64,000 nucleotides of DNA from Lamprobacter modestohalophilus (GTDB lineage: Bacteria; Pseudomonadota; Gammaproteobacteria; Chromatiales; Chromatiaceae): assembly GCF_016583905.1 (NCBI RefSeq), contig NZ_NRRY01000022.1, positions 1 to 64,000 on the forward strand, in the 5' to 3' direction. Shown piece by piece: positions 18,092-27,676 of this stretch. The notes beneath the pieces were generated by a model. The model was not told the DNA's origin, made no database searches, and saw nothing but the letters and a program-made list of their open reading frames with translations. A program made the translations under genes and the position numbers. How positions within the stretch are numbered: the first letter of the stretch is position 1; every line of letters starts with the position of its first letter.

Positions 18092-19696
18092 ATGACCAAC
18101 GAAACGGTCGCTGCCTCCCCGCCCGCGGTGGGCAGTGAGACTCAGTCGTCGAGCCCGGACACCGAATCCGACGTTCGCCAATTCGTCATCTTCGTTTGTG
18201 GTAGCGAGGTGTTTGGGGTCGACATGGCCCCAGTCCAGGAAATTATTCGTGTGCCCGAGGTGGTGCGCGTGCCACTTGGGCCCGACACCCTGCTCGGCCT
18301 CGCCAACCTGCGCGGCAAGGTACTGCCGATCATCAGCCTGAGGCGCCTGTTCGGTTTCGACGAGCGCGATAATGATGACGCCTCGCGCGCCCTGGTCATC
18401 GACTTGGGGCAACCGCTGGGCTTCGTCGTCGACCGCGTCAGCAGCGTGGTCGCGGTGGAGCCGGATCAGATCGAGGACGTCTCTGGCCTGAGCACCACCG
18501 TCAACACCGAGATGCTCTCGGGCCTGCTGAAGAACGTCGGCGGCTTTGAGATGGTCATGGTGATGGACTTCCAGCGCCTGATCGGGCTCGAGCTGACCGA
18601 GATCGACCAGCTCGAGGTGGCCAGCGCGGCCAGTGCAGCGAGCCTGGGCCAAGAGTCTGGGTCCGCGACCGAGGATGACGATGCAACCCAGGATGAGCTG
18701 CAGCTGGTCAGCTTCCAGGTTGCCGAGCAGGAATACGCGATCCCGATCGAGCACACCCAAGAGATTGTTCAGCTGCCCGAGCATATCGTTAAGGTGCCGC
18801 GTGCCGAATCGCATGTACTGGGCCTGATGAACCTGCGCAATCGGCTGCTGCCCTTGGTCTCGCTACGCTGCCTGCTGGAACTGCCGCCACGCACCGCTGA
18901 TGAGCATAGCCGCATCGTCGTGGTGCGCCTGGGCACCGTCACCGTCGGCCTGGTGATGGACAGCGTCAATGAGGTCCTGCGGGTGCCGACCTCGGCGGTC
19001 GAGCCGATGCCAACCCTGTTGGCCGCGAGCGGCAATCTGCAGGAGATCACCGAGATCTGTCGCCTCGGCGAGGGCGGCAAACGCCTGGTCTCAGTGATCT
19101 CGATTCGCAACCTGTTCCGCCACTCATCGATCCAAGAGGCCTTGGACAGCTTGAATACGATGCAAGAGTCCGATTCCACTGAGCGCAACGGCAAGGATGG
19201 GCAGCGCGATGACGAAGAACAGGTGGTGGTGTTCCGGCTCGACAAGGAGGAGTTCGGTGTGCCGATCGCCAGCGTGCAGGAGATCGTGCGCGTGCCTGAT
19301 GAGCTCACTCATGTGCCCAAGGCACCGGCCTTCGTTGAAGGGGTGATCAATCTGCGCGGCTCGGTGCTGCCGGTGATCGATCAGCGCCGGCGCTTGGGTC
19401 TGCCCACGGTCGAGCGCAATGATCGGCAACGCATCATGGTCTTCCTGCTCGACGGCGTGCGGATTGGTTTCATCGTCGATGTCGTCGCCGAGGTGCTGAA
19501 GATCCCGCATGCCGCGATCGAGCCGGCGCCGCAGTTGTCCGCGGAGCAGGCACAATTGATCACCCGCGTGGCCAACATGCAGAAGCAAAAGCGCCTGATC
19601 CAGTTGCTCGACCCGACGCACCTGATCGCCCGCGAACAGCGCCAGGAGCTGGCCAGCTTAGCCGATCGGGCCGAGGCCGCACCGCCAACAGTATGA
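18092..19696 (+). CDS. cheW: Triple-domain CheW coupling protein
   Basis: The 534 residues contain three CheW domains in tandem. Domain 1 (about 30-160) holds VFGVDMAPVQEIIRVPE and GLANLRGKVLPIISLR. Domain 2 (about 207-340) holds EYAIPIEHTQEIVQLPE and GLMNLRNRLLPLVSLR. Domain 3 (about 372-510) holds EFGVPIASVQEIVRVPD and GVINLRGSVLPVIDQR. CheW bridges receptor tips and CheA, and is normally one domain of about 160 residues. Acidic linkers (SATEDDDATQDE, DGQRDDEE) separate the units. The likely partner is the adjacent double-tip receptor. The start ATG has GGAG upstream. Confidence 0.95.
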   Translation: MTNETVAASPPAVGSETQSSSPDTESDVRQFVIFVCGSEVFGVDMAPVQEIIRVPEVVRVPLGPDTLLGLANLRGKVLPIISLRRLFGFDERDNDDASRALVIDLGQPLGFVVDRVSSVVAVEPDQIEDVSGLSTTVNTEMLSGLLKNVGGFEMVMVMDFQRLIGLELTEIDQLEVASAASAASLGQESGSATEDDDATQDELQLVSFQVAEQEYAIPIEHTQEIVQLPEHIVKVPRAESHVLGLMNLRNRLLPLVSLRCLLELPPRTADEHSRIVVVRLGTVTVGLVMDSVNEVLRVPTSAVEPMPTLLAASGNLQEITEICRLGEGGKRLVSVISIRNLFRHSSIQEALDSLNTMQESDSTERNGKDGQRDDEEQVVVFRLDKEEFGVPIASVQEIVRVPDELTHVPKAPAFVEGVINLRGSVLPVIDQRRRLGLPTVERNDRQRIMVFLLDGVRIGFIVDVVAEVLKIPHAAIEPAPQLSAEQAQLITRVANMQKQKRLIQLLDPTHLIAREQRQELASLADRAEAAPPTV

Positions 19697-19706
19697 AGGC
19701 ACGGCC

Positions 19707-20792
19707 GTGATCAAGCTGCTGATCGTCGATGACTCGGCGCTGATGCGCCGTCAGCTCAAGAACATCTTCCAGGCCGAGGGCGACTTCCAGATCGAAGCCG
19801 CCCGCAATGGCGAGGAAGCGGTCGAGCTGAACAGCCGCTTCGAGCCGGATGTCATCACGCTCGACATCAACATGCCGCAGATGGACGGACTCACGGCGCT
19901 GTCGCTGCTGATGGCCGAGCGTCCGGTGCCGGTGGTGATGGTCTCCTCGCTGACCGAGAAAGGCGCGCTCTCGACCTTTGAGGCGCTCAATCTCGGCGCC
20001 GTCGACTACATCCCCAAGCCCGACGGCACCATCTCGCTGTCGATCGCCGAGATCGAGCGCGAGATCATCGCCAAGGTGCGCGCCGCCGCCGGTGCGCACT
20101 TGAAGAAGTCGCGCGGGTTGGCGGCCCGCATCCGCGGCGATCTGAGCGTCTCCAAGGCGACTCAGCCGGCGCCCCCGAAACGGTCACCGCTGGCGATCGA
20201 TCAGGCTGCGAGCCGCGATGGGCTCGTCATCATAGGCGTCTCGACCGGTGGCCCACGCACGCTTGAGGACATCCTACCGCGATTACCAGCCAACTTTCCC
20301 TGGCCGGTCTTGGTGGCCCAGCACATGCCGCCGAGCTTCACCCGCCCGTTCGCCGATCGTATGAATGGCCTGTGCGCGCTCGAGGTGTTCGAGTTGCAGC
20401 GGCCGCAGCTGCTGGAGGCCGGACAGATCTGCATCGGCCGGGGTGGCGCGGATATGGTCGTCGTGCGCCGGGCGAACCGGCTCATGGTCAGCTCGCGCCC
20501 GGAATCCGCCGAGCATCTTTGGCATCCGTCGGTGGAATTGCTCGGCGAATCGGTGCTCCAGCATTGCGATCCGCGGCGCGTCATTGGCGTGCTGCTCACC
20601 GGCATGGGCTACGATGGGGCCGAGTCCTTCGCCGAGCTCAACCGCCGTGGTGCCCGCACCATCGCCGAATCCAAGCAATCTGCCGTGGTCTTCGGCATGC
20701 CGGCAGAACTGATCAACCGCGGTGGTGCCACCAAGGTGCTCTCGATGGAGCACGTCGCCGAACAGATCATTCAGTGGGTCAACGCCGGCTAA
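19707..20792 (+). CDS. cheB: Chemotaxis protein-glutamate methylesterase
   Basis: This 361-residue CheB has an N-terminal receiver with phospho-acceptor D53 (TLDINMPQMDG) and a C-terminal methylesterase with the catalytic triad S179 (VSTGGP), H206 (QHMPPS) and D303 (TGMGYDG). It demethylates or deamidates receptor glutamates, with CheR as its opponent. The start is GTG 10 bases after the CheW stop, with AAGG just upstream. Confidence 0.96.
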   Translation: MIKLLIVDDSALMRRQLKNIFQAEGDFQIEAARNGEEAVELNSRFEPDVITLDINMPQMDGLTALSLLMAERPVPVVMVSSLTEKGALSTFEALNLGAVDYIPKPDGTISLSIAEIEREIIAKVRAAAGAHLKKSRGLAARIRGDLSVSKATQPAPPKRSPLAIDQAASRDGLVIIGVSTGGPRTLEDILPRLPANFPWPVLVAQHMPPSFTRPFADRMNGLCALEVFELQRPQLLEAGQICIGRGGADMVVVRRANRLMVSSRPESAEHLWHPSVELLGESVLQHCDPRRVIGVLLTGMGYDGAESFAELNRRGARTIAESKQSAVVFGMPAELINRGGATKVLSMEHVAEQIIQWVNAG

Positions 20793-20818
20793 TCACAAGA
20801 GACCAGCCAACACAGACC

Positions 20819-21451
20819 ATGGGACTCAAAAAAGGCAAACCGACGCCGGCGACCGATGTCCCCGGCGAGCGTCAACAGGCGCGCGATCTGGACGGACTCC
20901 TGCTCGCCTTGCAAGCGGAAGATCCACTGACGCGGCGCTGGGCGGCGCGCGACCTCGAAGCCTATCCGGAGGCCGCCGCCGCCCTGCTGACCCAACTCCG
21001 CAGCGAGCGCGAGAACAGCGTTCGCCAGGTGATCCTGACCGCACTGACCGGCATCGGCAACGAGACGGCGATCCGGGGCCTGATCGATTGTCTCTATCTC
21101 GAAGATGTGATGCTGCGCAATGCCGCGATCGAGGTGTTGAAGGAATTACCCGATCAGGTTGCACCTTTCATGGGCCAGCTGTTGAAGGACTCCGACCCGG
21201 ATGTGCGCATCTTTGCCGTCGATGTGCTCGAATCTCTGCGGCATCCGCGCGTCGAGGAATGGTTGATCGAGGTCATCAGCGAGGACCCCCATGTGAACGT
21301 CTGCGCCACGGCGGTCGATCTACTCGGCGAGGTCGGCAGCGATCAGGCCAAGGTCGCACTGGCATCCCTGAAGCAGCGCTTCGCCGAGGAGCCTTACATT
21401 CAGTTTGCCGCTGATCTCGCCCTCAAGCGTATCGAGGCCGACGAAGCCTGA
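20819..21451 (+). CDS. HEAT-repeat protein within the chemosensory operon
   Basis: This 210-residue helical-repeat protein has several PBS-lyase/HEAT-like units: RRWAARDLEAY, VRQVILTALTGIGNETAIRGLIDCL, LRNAAIEVLKELP, VRIFAVDVLESLRHPRVEEWL, VCATAVDLLGEVGSDQAKVAL. Such proteins act as adaptors. Its place between cheB and cheR, with its stop codon overlapping the cheR start (TGATG), suggests a chemosensory scaffold role, but this is inference. A longer upstream open frame runs through cheB and is an overlap artefact. The ATG at 20819 is the sensible start. Confidence 0.85.
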   Translation: MGLKKGKPTPATDVPGERQQARDLDGLLLALQAEDPLTRRWAARDLEAYPEAAAALLTQLRSERENSVRQVILTALTGIGNETAIRGLIDCLYLEDVMLRNAAIEVLKELPDQVAPFMGQLLKDSDPDVRIFAVDVLESLRHPRVEEWLIEVISEDPHVNVCATAVDLLGEVGSDQAKVALASLKQRFAEEPYIQFAADLALKRIEADEA

Positions 21452-22296
21452 TGCTGAATCACCCGAGGATCAGCGACGAAGATTTCCAGAAGTTCAGGGA
21501 ATTCTTCTATCGCAAGACGGGCATGCTGTTTGAGGACGGCAAGCGTTACTTCGTCGACAAGCGCCTGCTCGAGCGCATGGCGGCAACCGACAACGAGACC
21601 TTTCGCGGTTATTTCACCCTGCTACGCTTCCAGGCCTCTGGGGCCGAATTACAGGCCCTGATCAACCTAATGACGGTCAACGAGACCTACTTCTTTCGCG
21701 AGGAGTATCAGTTTCAATGTCTGGTCGGTTCGATGCTCACCGAGATCGTCACGCGGCGCACCTCGAACAAGCCGATTCGGATCTGGTCGGTGCCCTCGTC
21801 CTCCGGCGAGGAGCCCTATGGCATCGCCATCTACCTGCTCGAGCACTGGCCGCTGCTGCGGCAATGGGATGTCGAGATCATCTCCTCGGATATCGACACC
21901 CAAATCCTGAAACAGGCCAAGCAAGGCCTCTATAGCGATCGCGCCCTGCAGCATGTGCCGGAGCCGCTGCTGAAGAAATACTTCCAGCGCGTTGGTACCC
22001 AGTACCAGGTACGGCAAACCTTGCGCGAAGCGGTGGAATTCACCCAGGTCAACGTCAGCGATAGCGCCGACATGCGTAGCCATCGGCACTTTGATGTGAT
22101 CTTCTGTCGCAATCTGCTGATCTACTTCGATGACATCTCGCGCAAGAAGACGGCGGAGTCCTTCTTTGATGCCCTGAACCCCGGCGGCTTCATCTGCCTT
22201 GGGCATTCCGAGGCGATGAGCCGGATCTCGCCGCTGTTCGACATCCGGCGGTTTCCCGAAGCGATCGTCTATCAGAAACCCCTGGAGGCGCGATGA
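21451..22296 (+). CDS. cheR: Chemotaxis protein methyltransferase
   Basis: This 281-residue CheR methylates receptor glutamates with S-adenosylmethionine. Visible motifs are VNETYFFRE, the SAM-binding SVPSSSGEEPYGIA, DIDTQILKQAKQGLY, FDVIFCRNLLIYFD and LGHSEAM. There is no C-terminal NWETF-binding beta-insert or TPR extension that I can identify. Its start overlaps the HEAT gene's stop, and its stop overlaps the next cheY start (ATGA). Confidence 0.96.
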   Translation: MLNHPRISDEDFQKFREFFYRKTGMLFEDGKRYFVDKRLLERMAATDNETFRGYFTLLRFQASGAELQALINLMTVNETYFFREEYQFQCLVGSMLTEIVTRRTSNKPIRIWSVPSSSGEEPYGIAIYLLEHWPLLRQWDVEIISSDIDTQILKQAKQGLYSDRALQHVPEPLLKKYFQRVGTQYQVRQTLREAVEFTQVNVSDSADMRSHRHFDVIFCRNLLIYFDDISRKKTAESFFDALNPGGFICLGHSEAMSRISPLFDIRRFPEAIVYQKPLEAR

Positions 22297-22664
22297 AACG
22301 CATTCTGGTCATTGATGACGCCGCCACAGTGCGCCTCTATCACCGTGAAATCCTCGAGAAAGCGGGGTTTGTGGTCGATGAGGCGATCAATGGGCTGGAA
22401 GCCCTGGAAAAGCTCGAACAGGCGCCCTTCGATCTGTACCTGGTTGATGTCAATATGCCGAAGCTCGATGGCTACGGCTTCTTGCGCGCACTGCGCCAGT
22501 TGGATGTACCTCAGGCCCCAGCGATCATGATCTCGACCGAATCCTCTGCCAGTGATCGCCACACCGCCCTGGTTGCCGGTGCCAATCTCTACATCCTCAA
22601 GCCGATCAAGCCTGAACAGCTGCTGGCCCATGTGCAAGGCCTGCTCGGGGAGTGGCAAGACTGA
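22293..22664 (+). CDS. cheY: CheY-like single-domain response regulator 1
   Basis: This 123-residue receiver has the acidic pair in VIDDA, phospho-acceptor D52 (LVDVNMPKLDG), the switch Thr/Ser region (MISTESS) and the conserved Lys in ILKPIKP. There is no output domain. Translational coupling to cheR (ATGA) and to cheA (TGATG) makes it the likely CheA phosphate acceptor or sink. Confidence 0.92.
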   Translation: MKRILVIDDAATVRLYHREILEKAGFVVDEAINGLEALEKLEQAPFDLYLVDVNMPKLDGYGFLRALRQLDVPQAPAIMISTESSASDRHTALVAGANLYILKPIKPEQLLAHVQGLLGEWQD

Positions 22665-25624
22665 TGACGCCATTACTGGAACAGTTCCTCAGTGAGTCGC
22701 GTGATGCCATCCAGTCCATTGGCGAAAAGCTCATGCAACTGGAGACCAGGCCCGATGACCAGGCGCTCATGGGCGAGCTGTTCCGGCTGGTGCATACGCT
22801 CAAGGGCAACAGCGGTCTATTCGATCTGCCGGAGATGATCCGGGTACTGCATGCGGCCGAGGACCTGATGGATACGGTCCGGGCCGGACGTGCGACCTAC
22901 TCGCAGGCGCTCGCCGACCAGCTGCTCGAGGCGATGGACTTCGTCTTGGCCGTGCTCGATGAGATCCAGCAGGCCGATAGCGACAACCTGCCGGCTAATG
23001 CCGACCGCTCGGCTGCGGCCGTCGATCTGGCGCGCTCATTGCAGCAGCTCAAGCCCGATGATGACCCGCCAAAAGCCGCTGCTGCCAGCCAAGCCCCGTC
23101 GACGGGCGAGTCTGCTAATGCGTCGACCAGCGACTCGACCAGCCCGTCAGGAGCTGGGGCAGCAACCGATCGAGCCACTGCTTCGGCGGCAATCCCGTCG
23201 GCAAACTCGGATCTCAGCGCCGCGCTTGCCCGGGTGTCGGAAGCCCTGCGCATGCAGCTGTATCGGCAGACGCTCGCCGGCGAGACCTTCTTCTTGATCT
23301 GCTACGAGCCCGAGGAGGAGTGTTTCTTCAAGGGCGAGGACCCCTTCTTCCAGATCATCCAGGTCGACACACCGCTGTGGCGCGCATTGAGTGCGCGTGA
23401 GCCCTGGCCAGATCCTGAGACCCTGGATGCCTACCGCTGTCTGCTGCGCTTCGAGTGCATCACCGCGATGGATCGCGACAGCCTTGCCGAGCATTTTCGT
23501 TATGTGCCCGATCAGGTCCAGGTCCGACCGATCACCCTGGCAAGCTTGCCGATCCCGACCGGCGCTGCACACGACGGTGTGCCCGTCGCCGATTATCTGC
23601 AGACTGCCAGCGAGCAGCTCGCGCACGGCGACCTGCCGAGCCTGATCCAGAGCAGCCGTGTGCTGCTGGAGCTTGCGGCACCTGGCTTGCGCATCGCCTC
23701 AGCCATGCGCTGGCTACTGCTACTGCTGGAAACGCAGCCCGAGGATCAGGCGCTGCCTGAGGCCTTGTTGGCGCGCATCCGCCAGCTGGAGGACCCGATG
23801 GCGATGGCGGCACTGCCGTCGGATTCGACGGCAGGCGCTCCGCCAGTCCAAGCGGCAACCCAGGCTGAAGCGCAACCAGAAGCGCAACCAACAGCCGATC
23901 AGCAAGAGAGCCAGATCCCAGCAGAACAGCAAACCAGACGCTTGTCGATCGGCGAACCCCTGGCCGGCATCCTGCAAACCCAGGCCGAGATCCTGGCGTT
24001 GGAAGACCAGCCTGACTGGCTTCAGGGTCGCCTGCGCGCGGTCGCCGCTTGCCTGCGTGCGGCCTTCGGCAGCCTTGGCGATCAAGCCGCGTTGACGACC
24101 CTTGAGACGGCGTTGCAGCAGGCGCTGGAGCAGGACAGCCCGCGCCCCTTACGCAACTGGATTGAGGTACAGGGCGCGCCCTACCTGGCCGCCATCGCCG
24201 AGGCTCCGGCTGCTTTCGACGCTGCCGATGCCTCCGGCCTCTCCGCTGCTTCCGCGTCGCTCGCCGACGCCGCTGCGTTCGATACTTCAGCGACTCCCGC
24301 GTCCGCTGATGCCGCCGTGCGTGCGACCGGGGACAGCAGGGGCGCTGGCGCGGCCTCAAGCGCTCCTGTTGGCGCCCAGGCCAGCAACGCTGCAGGCGCT
24401 CAGGCTGCGCCGCGCAAGTTCGGCCGCCGGCTCGAGGACAACTACGCCACCCCCAGCGCGATCAAGGTCGACCAGACCAAGATCGACACCATGATGAACC
24501 TGATCGGCGAGATGATCGTCGCCAAGAATGCCCTGCCCTATCTCGCCGCCCGTGCCGAAAAGGTGTTTGGCGTGCGTGATCTGGCGCGCGAGATCAAGGG
24601 CCAGTACAGCACCATCCATCGCATCGCCGATGAGATGCAAGACGCAATCATGCAGATCCGTCTGCTCCCGGTGTCCTTCGTCTTCCAGCGCTTCCCCCGA
24701 CTAGTCCGCGATACGGCGAAGAAGCTCGGCAAGGAGGTTCACCTGGTGATGGAGGGTGAATCGACTGAAGCCGATAAGAACGTCATCGAATCCCTGGCCG
24801 ATCCGCTGGTGCACATCATCCGCAACAGCTTGGATCACGGCCTGGAGACCGCCGAGGAGCGCCGCGTCGCCGGTAAGCCGCCAGCCGGGCAGTTGAGCAT
24901 CCGCGCGCGCTCGGAGTCGGACCGGGTAGTGATCGAGATTGCCGATGATGGTCGCGGCATCGATCCCGAGACCATGCGGCGCAAGGCCTACGAGAAAGGC
25001 ATCATCGATGAGCAGACGCTGGAACGGCTCAGCGATCAGGAGGCTGTGAACCTGGTCTTCGCGGCGGGCTTCTCGACCGCCGCCAAGGTCTCCGACCTGT
25101 CCGGGCGCGGTGTCGGTATGGACGTGGTGCGCAATGCCGTGGCCCAGGTCAACGGCAGCATCGACCTCAAGAGCGAGCCCGGCAAGGGCACGCTCCTGCG
25201 CCTTTCGCTGCCGCTGTCGATGGCGGTAAGTAATGTGATGATCATCAAATCCGCCGGGCAGCGCTTCGGTGTCGCCATGGATGCCGTCGCCGAGACCGTA
25301 CGCGTGCCCGATACCAGCATTCAGACGATCAAGCAGCAAAAAACGACCGTCTTGCGCGGACGGGTCATGCCGCTGATGGCGCTCAATGACCTCTTGGGCT
25401 TGGGTGAGCCGCAGGTCGCCAATGACGACCGCGAGTTGGCGGTGCTGGTGGTGCGGATCGAGAACGATTTTCTCGGCATCATCGTTGATGATTGCTTGGA
25501 GACGGTGGATATCATCCTCAAGCCCCTCGCCGGCTTTCTCGGCAACATCAAGGGTTATGCCGGCTCCGCCCTGTTGGGCGATGGCTCGGTGCTCTTGGTC
25601 ATCAACCCCAGAGGTCTACTGTGA
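22664..25624 (+). CDS. cheA: Chemotaxis histidine kinase
   Basis: This 986-residue CheA starts at the ATG overlapping the cheY stop; a GTG 12 bases upstream also exists. An Hpt domain carries H44 (RLVHTLKGNSG). Residues about 185-290 form a compact region (LICYEPEEECFFKGEDPFFQ) in the P2 position that does not look like E. coli P2. A long Ala/Gln-rich helical linker follows. The dimerisation domain starts around 606 (DQTKIDTMMNLIGEMIV). The ATPase core has HIIRNSLDHGLE, DDGRGID and LSGRGVGMDVV, and a CheW-like P5 ends with GSVLLVINPRGLL. The protein is much longer than the usual ~650 residues because of the linkers. Its stop overlaps the next ATG. Confidence 0.96.
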   Translation: MTPLLEQFLSESRDAIQSIGEKLMQLETRPDDQALMGELFRLVHTLKGNSGLFDLPEMIRVLHAAEDLMDTVRAGRATYSQALADQLLEAMDFVLAVLDEIQQADSDNLPANADRSAAAVDLARSLQQLKPDDDPPKAAAASQAPSTGESANASTSDSTSPSGAGAATDRATASAAIPSANSDLSAALARVSEALRMQLYRQTLAGETFFLICYEPEEECFFKGEDPFFQIIQVDTPLWRALSAREPWPDPETLDAYRCLLRFECITAMDRDSLAEHFRYVPDQVQVRPITLASLPIPTGAAHDGVPVADYLQTASEQLAHGDLPSLIQSSRVLLELAAPGLRIASAMRWLLLLLETQPEDQALPEALLARIRQLEDPMAMAALPSDSTAGAPPVQAATQAEAQPEAQPTADQQESQIPAEQQTRRLSIGEPLAGILQTQAEILALEDQPDWLQGRLRAVAACLRAAFGSLGDQAALTTLETALQQALEQDSPRPLRNWIEVQGAPYLAAIAEAPAAFDAADASGLSAASASLADAAAFDTSATPASADAAVRATGDSRGAGAASSAPVGAQASNAAGAQAAPRKFGRRLEDNYATPSAIKVDQTKIDTMMNLIGEMIVAKNALPYLAARAEKVFGVRDLAREIKGQYSTIHRIADEMQDAIMQIRLLPVSFVFQRFPRLVRDTAKKLGKEVHLVMEGESTEADKNVIESLADPLVHIIRNSLDHGLETAEERRVAGKPPAGQLSIRARSESDRVVIEIADDGRGIDPETMRRKAYEKGIIDEQTLERLSDQEAVNLVFAAGFSTAAKVSDLSGRGVGMDVVRNAVAQVNGSIDLKSEPGKGTLLRLSLPLSMAVSNVMIIKSAGQRFGVAMDAVAETVRVPDTSIQTIKQQKTTVLRGRVMPLMALNDLLGLGEPQVANDDRELAVLVVRIENDFLGIIVDDCLETVDIILKPLAGFLGNIKGYAGSALLGDGSVLLVINPRGLL

Positions 25625-25878
25625 TGGGCATGGATATCCATGGAAATACCGTGGTCATTAGCGATATCCTAGGCGTCGAGGAGGCCGAGCCCTTGCTGGA
25701 GTGGCTGCTCGAACATCGCGATGGGCAGCTCGACCTCAGCGCCTGTCACCATCTACACGCCGCCAATCTGCAGGTGCTGATGGCGCTGCGGCCAACCATC
25801 ACATCCTGGCCGGATGACCCTGCACTCGCGGATTGGCTCAAAACCGCATTCGATGAAATGGAGTCCAACCATGCCTAA
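25624..25878 (+). CDS. Small STAS-like protein in the chemosensory operon
   Basis: This 84-residue protein starts at the ATG overlapping the cheA stop. It has a short beta segment (NTVVISDIL), then LDLSACHHLHAANLQVLMAL, which resembles the conserved strand-helix of STAS/anti-anti-sigma domains. There is no clear phospho-Ser or phospho-Thr at the usual site. It overlaps the following cheY by 8 bases. The function is unknown. It may be a structural adaptor linking chemosensory and Rsb-type proteins. The family call is moderate. Confidence 0.6.
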   Translation: MGMDIHGNTVVISDILGVEEAEPLLEWLLEHRDGQLDLSACHHLHAANLQVLMALRPTITSWPDDPALADWLKTAFDEMESNHA

Positions 25879-26245
25879 GACCATTCTCGTGGTCGATGAT
25901 GCCGCCACCATGGTCATGAGCCTGAAGGCCAGCCTGGAGATTGCCGGCTTCAAGGTCGAGACCGCCAACGATGGCGTTCAGGCCGTCGACAAGCTCAAGA
26001 GCGGCGTCAAGCCCGACCTCATCATCACCGATATCAATATGCCGAACATGGGCGGCATCGAGTTCATCGGAAAGGCACGCGCCCTGCCCGGCATGCGCTT
26101 CGTGCCGATCCTGGCGCTGACCACCGAGAGCCAACAGGCCAAGCGCGACGAGGCCAAGAAGCTCGGCGCCACCGGCTGGCTGCTCAAGCCGACCAGCGGC
26201 GCCGATCTGGTCAAGGTCATCAAGCAGGTGCTGCCGGGTGCTTGA
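25871..26245 (+). CDS. CheY-like single-domain response regulator 2
   Basis: This 124-residue receiver has VVDDAATM, phospho-acceptor D54 ([11 protein letters not shown]), the Thr in LALTTESQQ and the Lys in [10 protein letters not shown]. It is closest in style to chemotaxis CheY proteins. The start at 25871 is the ATG before PKTILVVDD; an upstream in-frame ATG at 25814 lies inside the STAS-like gene. Its stop overlaps the next GTG start by 8 bases. Confidence 0.92.
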   Translation: MPKTILVVDDAATMVMSLKASLEIAGFKVETANDGVQAVDKLKSGVKPDLIITDINMPNMGGIEFIGKARALPGMRFVPILALTTESQQAKRDEAKKLGATGWLLKPTSGADLVKVIKQVLPGA

Positions 26246-27578
26246 ACGGCTGTTGCGCAGGCTGCGCGACGCCGCAGCCAGTCTCCAACTCCCCGAAGAG
26301 GCGACACGCGCGGAGCGCTTGCGCCGGTTGCAGCTCATCACTGCCGCGGCCATTGGGCTTGGCACCCTGCTACTCGCCCTGTTGGTCTCTATCGGCCATG
26401 GCTGGCTTCAGCACCTGGCACGGATGCTCCCGCTCAGTGAGCCCGCGGCCCTCGCGTTGGGCATTGCCGGGCTCTTGCTCGCCACCCATGCACTCGCCGC
26501 CCTGCTGTTGTTTCGCGCCAACGCCGCGATCCTCAACCGCGAGCATGGGATGCTCGACCACCAGCTCGAGAGCACTCAGCAAGCGCTCAGCGCCAGCGCC
26601 GGCATCGACCAGGCCTTGCAAGACCATCTCGCGTTATCGGTGCGCGACAGCGAATCCTCGACCCTGACCCTGATCACCCGGGTCGACCAGTTGAATACCT
26701 CCGCGCATAAGCTGCTCGACTACCTGCAGCACTCCGACAGCAATGCCAGTGACATGGCAACGGATATTAGCGAGGGGGTGGACGAGATGAACAAGATCGC
26801 CAGTTTCGTCGAGGAGTTGCCTGACAAGATTCGCCAAAATAACCAGGCGGTCGAAAACATCTTTTCGGAGATCCAGCATCTCGAGGGACTGGCGGGATCG
26901 ATCAAGGCGATCAGTCGACAGACCAACATGCTGTCGATCAATGCCGCCATCGAGGCCGCGCGGGCCGGCGAGGCGGGGCGGGGTTTTGCCGTGGTCGCCG
27001 CCGAGGTGCGCTCGCTGGCCAACCGCTCTGCGGAGGCCGCAGACACCATCCAATCTGGCCTCGATCACGCCCTAAGCTCGGTGAAGAAGAGCCTCAACGA
27101 GAGCGATCTGGCCAATGCCAGTCATGAGCTAGAACAGGCCAACCAGGTGGCCGTGGCCTTCGAGCGGCTGCAGCACAGCTATGAGGACATGCGCCAGTTC
27201 TACAAGACGCTGTTCACCGTGGTGACGCGACACAATACCGAGCTCGCCGAGCAGATCGCCGACATCCTCGGGCTATTGCAGTATCAGGATGTCGAGAGTC
27301 AACGACTCAACCGCATCAAGGATGCGCTGATGGAACGCCAAGCGCTCTATCTGGCCTTCGCCCAGCTCGCGGCCTCTGATGGCGAGATTGACGATCGGCT
27401 AGATGATCGGCTAGACGATCGACCAGACGACGTCGCCGAGGAAAAACGGCCACAGTTGTCACAAGCCTTGCAGACGTTGCTGGAGCAATACCTGACGAAA
27501 GAGTCGATGCATAGCCATCCGGATCATGCCACCGAGGACAGCGAGACCGACACGGGCCCCCGCATTGAGCTGTTCTGA
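26238..27578 (+). CDS. Membrane-anchored MCP-type signalling protein
   Basis: The protein has 446 residues. Two transmembrane segments at about 32-51 and 69-93 enclose only a short loop, so there is no large periplasmic sensor. A coiled-coil leads to one MCP tip, [24 protein letters not shown]. After the tip come [13 protein letters not shown] and an acidic stretch with a triplet [14 protein letters not shown] repeat. The N-terminal boundary is a GTG overlapping the previous gene. It may anchor or tune the same CheA array at the membrane. Confidence 0.9.
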   Translation: MLERLLRRLRDAAASLQLPEEATRAERLRRLQLITAAAIGLGTLLLALLVSIGHGWLQHLARMLPLSEPAALALGIAGLLLATHALAALLLFRANAAILNREHGMLDHQLESTQQALSASAGIDQALQDHLALSVRDSESSTLTLITRVDQLNTSAHKLLDYLQHSDSNASDMATDISEGVDEMNKIASFVEELPDKIRQNNQAVENIFSEIQHLEGLAGSIKAISRQTNMLSINAAIEAARAGEAGRGFAVVAAEVRSLANRSAEAADTIQSGLDHALSSVKKSLNESDLANASHELEQANQVAVAFERLQHSYEDMRQFYKTLFTVVTRHNTELAEQIADILGLLQYQDVESQRLNRIKDALMERQALYLAFAQLAASDGEIDDRLDDRLDDRPDDVAEEKRPQLSQALQTLLEQYLTKESMHSHPDHATEDSETDTGPRIELF

Positions 27579-27580
27579 TA

Positions 27581-27628
27581 GCGTATCTCATCGCGTATCT
27601 CATCGCCTCTCCCATCGCCTCTCTCATC
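27581..27628. repeat. 12-bp tandem repeat (4 copies)
   Basis: GCGTATCTCATC occurs twice, followed by GCCTCTCCCATC and GCCTCTCTCATC. It begins 3 bases after the MCP stop and ends about 50 bases before the rsbR-like start. No gene is visible in the 98-base gap. Confidence 0.85.
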
Positions 27629-27676
27629 GCGCACCAACCTTATTGCCGTTCAACCGCCGCCACAGGACCCTCTATC

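Noticed and set aside
17193-18814. Minus-strand frames of 264 and 364 codons over the receptor and CheW genes
   Set aside because: Antisense shadows of strongly conserved MCP and CheW coding; no family features.
20372-20818. Upstream extension of the HEAT-repeat protein through cheB
   Set aside because: The frame is open only by chance in cheB codons. HEAT-like sequence begins after the ATG at 20819.
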